This document shows, one piece after another, positions 1 through 6,135 of a stretch of DNA of 8,904 nt (positions are counted from its first letter, which is position 1; every line of letters begins with the position of its first letter). The notes beneath the pieces were generated by a model, which was given only the letters and a program-made list of their open reading frames with translations, made no database searches and was not told where the DNA came from. A program made the translations under genes and the position numbers. Location: the NCBI GenBank assembly GCA_964465385.1, contig CAYXIM010000078.1:1-8904 (forward strand). Reading direction: 5' to 3'. The DNA comes from JAAYBY01 sp964465385 (GTDB lineage Bacteria; Bacillota; Clostridia; Saccharofermentanales; UBA5734).

Positions 1-67
1 GGGGTTCGGCTCCTGGCCCGGGACTGGCTTGATGCTGGCACCCAGGGCGCTTGCGGGAGGAGCAATC

Positions 68-96
68 TTGTCAGCCCCTGCTAAAGACGCTACAAT
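68..96 (+). promoter_or_regulatory. Sigma-A-type promoter of the first operon
   Basis: TTGTCA at 68-73 and TACAAT at 91-96 are separated by exactly 17 bases, five of six consensus matches in each box. The expected transcription start is near 103, leaving a leader of about 60 bases before the ATG at 163. It is followed at the right distance by a gene with a strong Shine-Dalgarno sequence. The -35 box lies inside a short open frame that enters from the left edge, so the promoter may sit at the end of an upstream gene. I saw no operator or riboswitch in the leader. The call rests on sequence match and position only. Confidence 0.7.
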
Positions 97-149
97 GAAC
101 AGTACGGTTGACCAATGGGGTTGACCGCAGGCGCGCCCAGGCGCACACC

Positions 150-156
150 AAGGAGG
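150..156 (+). promoter_or_regulatory. Strong ribosome binding site fixing the first gene's start
   Basis: AAGGAGG at 150-156 is a full anti-16S match, six bases before the ATG at 163. It favours this start over the in-frame ATG at 115, which has no purine-rich stretch before it and would lie only about 12 bases after the predicted transcription start. Confidence 0.8.
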
Positions 157-162
157 ACCACC

Positions 163-624
163 ATGAACCAAAAAGATCCAGCGAGGTCTTCAGATGCGGC
201 CAGCAAACGCACCACACGCAGCTTCGGGCCGCAAGGCAGCCAGCCTTCTTCAGCTGCCAAGCGCAGCAACCCGAAAAGAAGCGGACCGGTTGAACGAAAA
301 GCCCAGCGCCCGGACGCCCCCAGGCAACCGGCCAAAGCTGGAGGCCAAAACCGAAAACCCAAGGCTAAGCCTGCTGGTCAAGCCGCGCCGAACCAGAACA
401 AGCCGCGTCAGGCGGCCCCCGGCAGAAAACCACAGGACAGCCACCCGGCCACACAGCGTTCAGGCAACCCCAGGGAAGGATCCAGGCGCAGGCGAAACCC
501 CAGACGCGAACGCAGAATCCGTGCCCCGGAAACCGTCGAAGACATCCGCAAAGACATTGATCGCATCGAAAAGGAAATCTGGATTGAAATCGCAGAAATT
601 CACACCATCTCGCTGGACGCCTGA
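163..624 (+). CDS. Basic, low-complexity protein with C-terminal isoleucine heptad helix, unknown function
   Basis: I do not recognise this 153-residue protein. Residues 1 to about 117 are rich in Arg, Lys, Pro, Gln, Ala, Gly and Ser, with few acidic or bulky hydrophobic residues, and should be disordered and strongly positive. About 24 Arg and 13 Lys occur overall, with an Arg cluster at 108-118. The last 36 residues differ: from about Val125 the hydrophobic residues (mostly Ile) fall at 3-4 spacing among acidic and basic residues, predicting an amphipathic helix or short coiled coil. There is no signal peptide or membrane segment. The start is set by AAGGAGG. It is the first gene after the promoter, and its end overlaps the decarboxylase start by about 41 bases, suggesting coupled translation. 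The basic part could bind RNA or DNA and the helix could dimerise or dock; both are inference. A rival frame is open across the whole region, but promoter, ribosome site and the structured C-terminus favour this one. Confidence 0.65.
   Translation: MNQKDPARSSDAASKRTTRSFGPQGSQPSSAAKRSNPKRSGPVERKAQRPDAPRQPAKAGGQNRKPKAKPAGQAAPNQNKPRQAAPGRKPQDSHPATQRSGNPREGSRRRRNPRRERRIRAPETVEDIRKDIDRIEKEIWIEIAEIHTISLDA
571..575 (+). promoter_or_regulatory. Internal ribosome binding site for the decarboxylase TTG start
   Basis: AAGGA at 571-575 lies eight bases before TTG at 584, inside the end of the preceding gene. The next in-frame start, GTG at 632, has no convincing purine-rich site. This favours the TTG, which would let ribosomes finishing the first gene reinitiate on the second. 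Confidence 0.45.
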
Positions 625-2125
625 CGGGTGCGTGCCCCTGGTCGAGGCCTTGTTGGCCCACGCACAAGCAAACCGCAGCAGCTGGCACACGCCGGGCCAC
701 CAGCAGGGAGGTGCCTGGCCGGCTTTTTTTCATCAGGGGCTTTCACTCCTGGACCAGACGGAACTGCCTTTACTCGATGACCTCAACCAGCCGACTGGAC
801 CTGCTCGGGAGGCCATGCAAGCGGCTGCCAACGCTTTTGGCGCCGGCTATACCCGCTTTTTAACCGGTGGATCCACCACATCGATCTACATCCTGCTGGC
901 AGCGGCTGTGGGGACAGGCGGGAAGGTGCTGACGGCGGGCACCTGCCACCAGTCCGTTCTTCATGCGGCTGCCTTGCTGGGCCTCAACCTGGTATCGTTT
1001 GAACAGACCGGCTTTCCCGATCACGAAGATCCGGACCAGCCGCGTCTTTCTTTTTTACCTCAGGCAACGGTCGAGGATGTGCAGCGCGGCCTCAGGGATC
1101 ATCCGGATTGCCAGGCGGTCTGGCTGACCTCTCCGGATTATTACGGCAGCTGTGCCCAGCTGGAGGCCATTGCTAGCTGCGTGCAGGCCCACAAGAAAAG
1201 CCTGTTGGTCGACGAGGCCCATGGTGCCCACCTTGCCTTTGGGCCAGAGCTGCTTCCGGTCACGGCGCTGGCGGCTGGTGCTGATGGCTGTGTGCAAAGC
1301 GGCCACAAAACGCTCCCTGTCTTAACAGGGGGATCTTATCTGCACATCAGCCACCGGGCCTTGAAAGCAGGCACCATCAGCGCAGAGGCCGTCGACCGGC
1401 TGATCCCCGTTTTTCAAAGCTCCAGCCCGTCCTTTCCCATCGCGGCTAGCCTGGACCTGGCCCGTGCGATGATGGTTTCAGAAGGAGATGAACGCATCAG
1501 GTGCCAGCTGGAACAGCTGGCTGTTTTTTCAGAGGCTGTCCGTCGCCACTGGTTGTGCCGGCCGCTTCGGACCGGGCCACAGGCCGTGGATCACGACCCC
1601 TTGCGGCTGGTCCTGACCCCGCGTGATCCCGGGGCTGTTTCAATCCTTGCTGCCTTGGCCGACCAGCTGCAAGAAGCTGGCGTGGACGTTGAATTTTCGG
1701 ACCTGACCCGGCTGGTTTTAATCCCTTCCCTCTGGCAAGACGAGCAGGCCTGGGTGCAGCTTGCTGACCTGCTCAACGGGTTTGACAGCCAGATCCAAGC
1801 CCTGACAAACCAGCAGCGCGACCGTTCAAAAGACCTGTGGGCCTTGGAAAAGACCTGGGCCCGACAACTCAGAACCATGCAATTCCCTTGCGGCCAAGGG
1901 CTTCGCCAAACCCTGCTGGCCCGACAAAAGAGGCAAGACCTGCCGCTTGAACAAGCCACCGGCCGCATGTTGTCACGTGCCCTGGCTCCTTATCCACCGG
2001 GCCTGGCCCTGTTGGCGCCCGGTGCACAGCTGACCCGGGAGGTGGTTGCTTTACTGTCGCGCTTGCTGGACAATGGGGTGGAGGTCAGTGGGGTGATTGA
2101 TGGACAGGTTTCAGTCCTCATGTGA
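584..2125 (+). CDS. Orn/Lys/Arg decarboxylase family PLP enzyme (YaaO type)
   Basis: This is a fold-type I PLP enzyme of the Orn/Lys/Arg decarboxylase group, which releases CO2 from basic amino acids to make polyamines or their precursors. The actual substrate cannot be read from sequence. Counting from TTG 584 (513 residues): HTPGH at 35-39, DDLNQPTG near 67-74, the phosphate-binding GGSTTS at 95-100, DEAHGAH from Asp210, and SGHKT with the PLP lysine at Lys242. The C-terminal domain ends with the family-typical LPLEQATGR and PYPPG segments. There is no N-terminal response-regulator-like wing, so it matches the short ~480-residue YaaO form and not the ~710-residue E. coli enzymes. The frame stays open back to 194, but that stretch overlaps the basic gene and does not resemble the family. 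GTG 632 is the alternative start (497 residues). The gene heads the tmk cluster, 24 bases before the tmk ATG. The Gly before His-Lys (SGHK) replaces the commoner Thr. Confidence 0.85.
   Translation: MKSQKFTPSRWTPDGCVPLVEALLAHAQANRSSWHTPGHQQGGAWPAFFHQGLSLLDQTELPLLDDLNQPTGPAREAMQAAANAFGAGYTRFLTGGSTTSIYILLAAAVGTGGKVLTAGTCHQSVLHAAALLGLNLVSFEQTGFPDHEDPDQPRLSFLPQATVEDVQRGLRDHPDCQAVWLTSPDYYGSCAQLEAIASCVQAHKKSLLVDEAHGAHLAFGPELLPVTALAAGADGCVQSGHKTLPVLTGGSYLHISHRALKAGTISAEAVDRLIPVFQSSSPSFPIAASLDLARAMMVSEGDERIRCQLEQLAVFSEAVRRHWLCRPLRTGPQAVDHDPLRLVLTPRDPGAVSILAALADQLQEAGVDVEFSDLTRLVLIPSLWQDEQAWVQLADLLNGFDSQIQALTNQQRDRSKDLWALEKTWARQLRTMQFPCGQGLRQTLLARQKRQDLPLEQATGRMLSRALAPYPPGLALLAPGAQLTREVVALLSRLLDNGVEVSGVIDGQVSVLM
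691..730 (+). terminator. Terminator-like hairpin with T7 tract inside the decarboxylase gene
   Basis: GCCGG at 691-695 pairs with CCGGC at 719-723, and CCA at 697-699 with TGG at 716-718, leaving G696 bulged. Seven T follow at 724-730. Within the loop, CC at 700-701 could also pair with GG at 710-711. It has the form of an intrinsic terminator but lies in codons for residues about 36-49, including the conserved TPGH motif. Active translation would normally prevent it from terminating. It may be a chance product of GC-rich codons followed by two TTT phenylalanine codons. Confidence 0.25.
1503..1529 (+). terminator. Second terminator-like hairpin inside the decarboxylase gene
   Basis: GCCAGCTG at 1503-1510 is a perfect inverted match to CAGCTGGC at 1514-1521, with a three-base GAA loop (or seven pairs with a five-base loop). 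TG and then six T at 1524-1529 follow. The sequence is in frame and encodes ordinary residues of the decarboxylase, so it may be only coding-sequence coincidence. Confidence 0.2.
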
Positions 2126-2136
2126 CGCTTTTCAAC

Positions 2137-2141
2137 AGGAG
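2137..2141 (+). promoter_or_regulatory. Ribosome binding site fixing the tmk start
   Basis: AGGAG at 2137-2141 is eight bases before ATG at 2150. It decides between this ATG and the in-frame GTG at 2141, which overlaps the site itself. Confidence 0.7.
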
Positions 2142-2149
2142 TGAATTTG

Positions 2150-2824
2150 ATGTATAATGAACCCAGAACAAGCCAGACCAAGCCGTCCGACCCACCGCAA
2201 GGTGGGCGCCTGATCACCATTGAGGGGATCGATGGCTCAGGAAAATCAACGCAGGTGACCCGCCTGCAGGAGCGCCTGAACCGGGACGGCATCTGTGTCC
2301 GCGTGCTCCGGGAACCGGGCGGCACACACATCGGTGAAGCCATCCGACAGATCCTGCTGGACCGGGCCAACAGCCGCTTGTGTGTTGAAACAGAGCTCTT
2401 GCTCTTTGCGGCAGCCAGGGCGCAGCTGGTTCGCGAAGTCATTGCGCCAGCGCTTGAAGCAGGCATTTGGGTTTTATGCGACCGTTTTGCTGATTCCACG
2501 GTGGCTTACCAGGGCCACGGTCGCCAACTGGATCTGGACCTGATCACGCGGCTCAACCAGCTGGCTGTCGGGGCCTTCCAGCCTCACAGGACCATCTGGC
2601 TGGACCTGCCCGTTGACCAGGCCCTGCAGCGGCTGGCCAACCGGCAACAAAAGCAAGACCGGCTGGATCAGGAGAACAGAGCCTTCATGGAACGAACCCA
2701 GGAAGGGTACCGGCAACTGGCTGCAGCCGAGCCGGGCCGGATCGTCCGAATGGACGCACGATTGACACAAGACCAACTGGCTGAACAGATTTACCGAGCA
2801 GTAAGGGAGGGCCCAAGCACATGA
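2150..2824 (+). CDS. tmk: Thymidylate kinase
   Basis: The enzyme phosphorylates dTMP to dTDP with ATP, an essential step of dTTP supply in the cytoplasm. The 224-residue protein has the P-loop GIDGSGKST at 26-34, the substrate-binding REPGGT at 54-59, the DRF version of the DR(Y/F/H) motif at 111-113 followed by a family-typical STVAYQG, and a lid region with RQQKQDRLDQE. Length is slightly above the usual 205-215 because about 18 polar residues precede the first beta strand. No start codon lies closer to the strand, so this tail appears real. The start is set by AGGAG. The gene follows the decarboxylase by 24 bases and its TGA overlaps the darA ATG, as in the classical tmk-yaaQ pair. Confidence 0.95.
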   Translation: MYNEPRTSQTKPSDPPQGGRLITIEGIDGSGKSTQVTRLQERLNRDGICVRVLREPGGTHIGEAIRQILLDRANSRLCVETELLLFAAARAQLVREVIAPALEAGIWVLCDRFADSTVAYQGHGRQLDLDLITRLNQLAVGAFQPHRTIWLDLPVDQALQRLANRQQKQDRLDQENRAFMERTQEGYRQLAAAEPGRIVRMDARLTQDQLAEQIYRAVREGPST

Positions 2825-3150
2825 AATTAATTTTTGCCATTGTACACGATGAAGACAGCCCACGGCTCATGGCCGAACTCAACCGGGCCGGTTACCGGGT
2901 GACCAAGTTGAACTCAACGGGTGGTTTTCTCCGCTCGGGCAACACCACCCTGATGATCGTGGTTGATGTGGACCAGCTTGACGATGTGTTGTCCATTATC
3001 CGCAAATACTCCAGCAGCCGGCAGGCAGCCATCAACACCAACGTGACCCCGTCATCCATGGGCGGGTCTTATATTCCCTATCCGGTCGAAGTAATGGTGG
3101 GCGGCGCCACGGTTTTTGTCCTGAATGTGGAACACTTCGAGAAAATGTAG
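2821..3150 (+). CDS. darA: Cyclic-di-AMP receptor, PII-like protein DarA (PstA/YaaQ)
   Basis: DarA is a small trimeric PII-like protein that binds cyclic-di-AMP; its downstream partner is not settled. The product is 109 residues, the same length as B. subtilis DarA, and collinear with it as I recall that sequence: an MKLI start strand, VTKLNSTGGFLRSGNTT at 27-43 covering the nucleotide-binding loop, and YIPYPVEV then GGATVFVL at 84-101 near the C-terminus. ATG 2821 overlaps the tmk TGA (ATGA). GGGAGG at 2805-2810 lies about ten bases before it, so the gene can be translated by coupling and by its own site. yaaR, which follows it in B. subtilis, is absent and holB begins two bases after the stop. 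Its presence implies the organism makes cyclic-di-AMP, though no cyclase is in the window. Confidence 0.95.
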   Translation: MKLIFAIVHDEDSPRLMAELNRAGYRVTKLNSTGGFLRSGNTTLMIVVDVDQLDDVLSIIRKYSSSRQAAINTNVTPSSMGGSYIPYPVEVMVGGATVFVLNVEHFEKM

Positions 3151-3151
3151 C

Positions 3152-4153
3152 ATGTTCAAACCCATCATCGGCCAAAACGCGTTTAAAAAGCGCCTCGGGC
3201 TTGCTCTGAGCAATCCGGGGCATGCTTATTTGTTGACCGGACCGCAGGGAGTGGGAAGAAAAACCCTGGCGCGGGCTTTCGCAGCCCTTCTGTTGTGCCA
3301 CCAGCCCCAGCCGGCACAGGCTTGTGGCAGTTGTCCGTCCTGCCGTTACCTGAGTCGGGGCAACCACCCAGACTACCAGGAGCTGCTGCCTGAAAAAAAC
3401 CAGACCCTGATTCCAGTGGATACCATTCGCCAACGGGTCACCGGCGATGTGCACCTGCAGGCGCAGTTTGGCAAACGCAAGGTTTATTTGATTTCAGCGG
3501 ACCACCTCAACGAGCAGGGACAAAACGCCCTGCTCAAATCGTTGGAAGAACCGCCGCAAGCGGTGGTTTTTTTGCTGACGGCCCTGAGCGTGGATCACGT
3601 GTTGCCCACCCTGGCCTCCCGATGCCTGATCTGGCCGGTCCCGCGCAGCCAGCCGGAAACCGTTCAAAGCATCCTGCAGCAAGCGGATGTGGACCCCAAG
3701 GCCATTGCTTTTTATACCTCCTATGCCGCCGGCATTCCTGGCCTGGCCCTGGATCTGGCGCAAAATGAGGGTTTTGCCACCCTGCGTGATGACACCCTGG
3801 CTTTTTTGACTGGACTTGACCGCAGCCGGGCCGATCTTTTGACGGATGGCTATGCACTTTTGGAACAAAACCGCCAGCAGGTTGACACCCTGCTTGATCT
3901 GTTAGAAAGCCTGATCCGGGACCTGCTGGTTCTGTCGGCACCGCAAGAGCGGGCCTTGTTGATCAACACGGACCGGCTTGACGAACTCCAGGCCCTGGCC
4001 AAGGCCCGGCAAGCAGCCGGCCGCCAGGAAAAAGGCCTGCTGGGTGCCCATGACGCCATCCTGGCCGCCCGCCGCGGCCTGGCCGTCAACGCCAGCTTTG
4101 AAGGGCTGGCCTGCCACCTGATACTTGCTCTGCGAAAGGAGCTTCTTGTATGA
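3152..4153 (+). CDS. holB: DNA polymerase III delta-prime subunit (clamp loader)
   Basis: Delta-prime is the structural AAA+ subunit of the DnaX clamp loader, which opens and loads the beta clamp at primer ends. The 333-residue protein begins MFKPIIGQ, the usual family start. A P-loop-like GPQGVGRKT lies at 30-38, and zinc-knuckle cysteines at 49, 58, 61 and 64 (C-x8-C-x2-C-x2-C). ISADHLN at 114-120 stands where an ATPase would have its DExx box, LEEPP is at 131-135, and the sensor-1 SRC motif is at 156-158. The altered P-loop and lost acidic box fit delta-prime, which does not hydrolyse ATP. An in-frame ATG at 3125 is rejected because it overlaps darA and adds residues not expected in the family. 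The gene starts two bases after darA with only a weak ribosome site, so translation is probably coupled. Its TGA overlaps the ricT ATG. Confidence 0.93.
   Translation: MFKPIIGQNAFKKRLGLALSNPGHAYLLTGPQGVGRKTLARAFAALLLCHQPQPAQACGSCPSCRYLSRGNHPDYQELLPEKNQTLIPVDTIRQRVTGDVHLQAQFGKRKVYLISADHLNEQGQNALLKSLEEPPQAVVFLLTALSVDHVLPTLASRCLIWPVPRSQPETVQSILQQADVDPKAIAFYTSYAAGIPGLALDLAQNEGFATLRDDTLAFLTGLDRSRADLLTDGYALLEQNRQQVDTLLDLLESLIRDLLVLSAPQERALLINTDRLDELQALAKARQAAGRQEKGLLGAHDAILAARRGLAVNASFEGLACHLILALRKELLV
3549..3573 (+). terminator. Terminator-like hairpin with T-tract inside holB
   Basis: AACCGCCG at 3549-3556 pairs with CGGTGGTT at 3561-3568 around a CAAG loop, with one G-U pair. T runs from 3567 to 3573, so five T remain beyond the stem. 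The layout is that of a textbook intrinsic terminator, but it is read in frame as part of the conserved LEEPP region of holB. It may be chance from GC-rich codons and a GTT-TTT-TTG codon run. If active in untranslated RNA it would lower ricT and rsmI expression. Confidence 0.25.
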
Positions 4154-5163
4154 CCAAAGTCATCGGCATCCGGTTCCGTGGAACCGGCAAAACCTATCAT
4201 TTTGATCCAGGCAACCTGACATTGACCAAAGACGACGCCGTGATCGTTGAAACCAACCAGGGCCTGGCTTTTGGCGTGGTTTCAGAAGAGACCAGGGATG
4301 TCCCGGAAGATCAGCTGGCTGCGCCCTTGCGGCCGGTCCTGCGGGTGGCCAACACAGACGACCTGATCCGCTACGATGAGTTCGCGCGCAAAGAAGAGGA
4401 AGCCTTCCTGATTTGCCGTGAAAAAATCAAAGAGCACAAGCTGGGCATGAACCTGTTTGATGTGTCCTGCACCTTTGACGGGCGCAAGATTATTTTCTAT
4501 TTTACTGCTGATGGCCGTATTGATTTTCGGGCGCTGGTCAAGGATCTGGCATCTATTTTTCATACGCGCATTGAGCTGCGCCAGGTGGGCGTCCGTGATG
4601 AAGCCCGCATGATCGGGGGGCTGGGGGTCTGTGGCCGGGAGCTGTGTTGCAGCTCCTATCTGAACGATTTTGTTCCAGTCTCCATCAAGATGGCCAAAAC
4701 ACAAAACCTGTCCATGAACCCGACAAAAATTTCCGGCGTTTGCGGCCGTTTGATGTGCTGCCTCAAATATGAGCAGGAGGCCTATGAAGATGCCCTCCAG
4801 CGCCTGCCGCGAAAAGGCGCACGCGTCACCTACCAGGGGCGCCAGGGACAGATCCACGCTGTCCAGCTGCTTCAGGAGACCGTGACCATTCGCTTTGATC
4901 AAAATGGGGAGGCCCAGTACCAGACGGTTTCCTGTTCGGAACTGGCAAGCGACACCTGTCCGGCCGCCTGTGCGAGTCCGGATCAGCAGGCTGTCCAACC
5001 GCAAGCGGCCAGCCAGCCGGCCCCTGTGAGGGAAGCTGGTGACAAGAAAACCCAGGATGGGGCTGAAGCGCCTAAAAAGAAAAGGCGGTCAGGGCGCAGG
5101 CGGTCTTCGCGGCGTAAACGTAAAAGCAACAAGCCACAAAGCCCCGACAAAGGCCAGGCATGA
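4150..5163 (+). CDS. ricT: RicT/YaaT, PSP1-domain protein with iron-sulfur cysteines and basic tail
   Basis: In B. subtilis RicT works with RicA and RicF in a complex that carries Fe-S clusters and helps RNase Y mature mRNAs; it also affects sporulation, competence and biofilm. The 337-residue protein has the PSP1 core across about residues 1-225. Two cysteine blocks, GVCGRELCC (Cys161, 166, 167) and GVCGRLMCC (Cys198, 203, 204), are the family signature and probable cluster ligands, and Cys107 is a further candidate. The last ~60 residues are polar, then very basic (KKKRRSGRRRSSRRKRK at about 309-325), a disordered tail that may touch RNA. The ATG overlaps the holB stop, and AAAGGAG at 4135-4141 lies eight bases before it. 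Neither ricA nor ricF is in the window, and yabA is not next to it. Confidence 0.93.
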   Translation: MTKVIGIRFRGTGKTYHFDPGNLTLTKDDAVIVETNQGLAFGVVSEETRDVPEDQLAAPLRPVLRVANTDDLIRYDEFARKEEEAFLICREKIKEHKLGMNLFDVSCTFDGRKIIFYFTADGRIDFRALVKDLASIFHTRIELRQVGVRDEARMIGGLGVCGRELCCSSYLNDFVPVSIKMAKTQNLSMNPTKISGVCGRLMCCLKYEQEAYEDALQRLPRKGARVTYQGRQGQIHAVQLLQETVTIRFDQNGEAQYQTVSCSELASDTCPAACASPDQQAVQPQAASQPAPVREAGDKKTQDGAEAPKKKRRSGRRRSSRRKRKSNKPQSPDKGQA

Positions 5164-5184
5164 TGGCTGCGCTGGAGCAAGACC

Positions 5185-6135
5185 ATGGACCAGAAACACA
5201 AGCATGTTTTGCAGCCAGGCTGGCTGACTCTGGTGGGGACACCGATCGGTCACCTGGGGGATTTGTCCCGGCGCACCACACAGGCTCTGGCTGAGGCAGA
5301 CCTGATCGCGGCAGAAGACACGCGGCGGACCCAGCAACTGCTGCACCACCTGTCCTTACGAAAACGCCTGATCAGTTACCACCACCACAACCGACGCCAG
5401 CGGGAAGCGCTCCTGATCGAACAACTCAAACTTAACAAGCGGGTGGTGCTGGTTTGCGACGCCGGCATGCCTGGCATCTCTGATCCCGGCGTGGACCTGG
5501 TTGCGGCCTGCATCCGGGAAGACATCCCCGTGACGGCCATTCCCGGCCCCACGGCCCTGATTCTTGCCCTGGTTTTATCGGGCCTGGCAAGTGATCGTTT
5601 TGTCTTTGAAGGCTTTTTACCCAGCAGTGGCCGGCAGCGCCGGGAGCGGCTCCAGCAGCTGGCGCAAGAACCCCGGACAGTGATCTGCTATGAGTCACCC
5701 CACCGCCTGGTTAAAACCCTGGCAGATTTGCTGGATCAGGGCCTGGGAGATCGCCAGCTGGCCCTGGCAGGTGAACTGACCAAGCGTTTTGAGTCCGTCC
5801 TCAGGTTGACGGTTGAACAGGCTTTCCAGCAGCTGGACCAAGCAGCGCCTCGCGGTGAATGGGTGCTGGTGTTGGAAGGTCTGGAAGCCTACAGCAAACG
5901 CCTTGACCTGCCACCGTTGCCGCCAGACCAACAAGAAACGGCTCTCTTGCCCGCAATCGATGGGTTGCTGGATCAAGGCAAACCCGTCAAAGACATTGCC
6001 GCCCAGCTGTCACAAGAGACAGGCATCAGCCGAAACATCCTCTACCAGCAGGTGCTGCGGCGGATCCGGCAGGCGAATGACCCCTCAGGCCCACCCCGGA
6101 CGGACCCGCGCGTTGGCGATCGGCCCGGATCCTGA
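5185..6135 (+). CDS. rsmI: 16S rRNA 2'-O-ribose methyltransferase (C1402)
   Basis: RsmI uses S-adenosylmethionine to methylate the ribose of C1402 in the ribosomal decoding centre. The 316-residue protein has GTPIGHLGDLSRR at 18-30, AAEDTRRT at 42-49, the SAM-pocket DAGMPGISDPG at 92-102, the following IPGPTA and FEGFLP segments, and YESPHR. A C-terminal ISRNILYQQVLRRI resembles the family's end helix, followed by about 22 Pro/Arg/Asp-rich residues that look disordered and make it slightly longer than the B. subtilis protein. ATG 5185 has GGAG at 5174-5177 seven bases upstream. It lies 21 bases after ricT. The yabB methyltransferase and yazA (GIY-YIG) genes that precede it in B. subtilis are missing. 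Its stop codon forms part of the metG promoter. Confidence 0.95.
   Translation: MDQKHKHVLQPGWLTLVGTPIGHLGDLSRRTTQALAEADLIAAEDTRRTQQLLHHLSLRKRLISYHHHNRRQREALLIEQLKLNKRVVLVCDAGMPGISDPGVDLVAACIREDIPVTAIPGPTALILALVLSGLASDRFVFEGFLPSSGRQRRERLQQLAQEPRTVICYESPHRLVKTLADLLDQGLGDRQLALAGELTKRFESVLRLTVEQAFQQLDQAAPRGEWVLVLEGLEAYSKRLDLPPLPPDQQETALLPAIDGLLDQGKPVKDIAAQLSQETGISRNILYQQVLRRIRQANDPSGPPRTDPRVGDRPGS

Noticed and set aside
1..24. tRNA 3' end suggested by GGGGTTCGGCTCC
   Set aside because: The T-loop lacks the near-invariant A58, the stem fails after three pairs, and no acceptor stem or CCA follows. I also saw no SRP RNA signature.
1..84. Open frame from the left edge to TAA at 82-84, possibly the end of an upstream gene
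   Set aside because: The 27-residue translation matches no family I know, and a second frame is open from 2 to 124. Short open frames are expected in GC-rich DNA.
115..162. Earlier ATG at 115 for the first gene
   Set aside because: It has no ribosome site and lies about 12 bases after the predicted transcription start, whereas ATG 163 has AAGGAGG at six bases.
584..632. +1 frameshift fusion of the basic protein to the decarboxylase
   Set aside because: No slippery sequence or stimulatory arrangement is evident, and a normal start with ribosome site explains the second gene.
3125..3151. Upstream ATG for holB
   Set aside because: It lies inside darA and adds nine residues before the family-typical MFKPIIGQ start.
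3777..3807. GCCA/TGGC hairpin before six T in holB
   Set aside because: Only four base pairs around an 18-base or longer loop; too weak to resemble a terminator.
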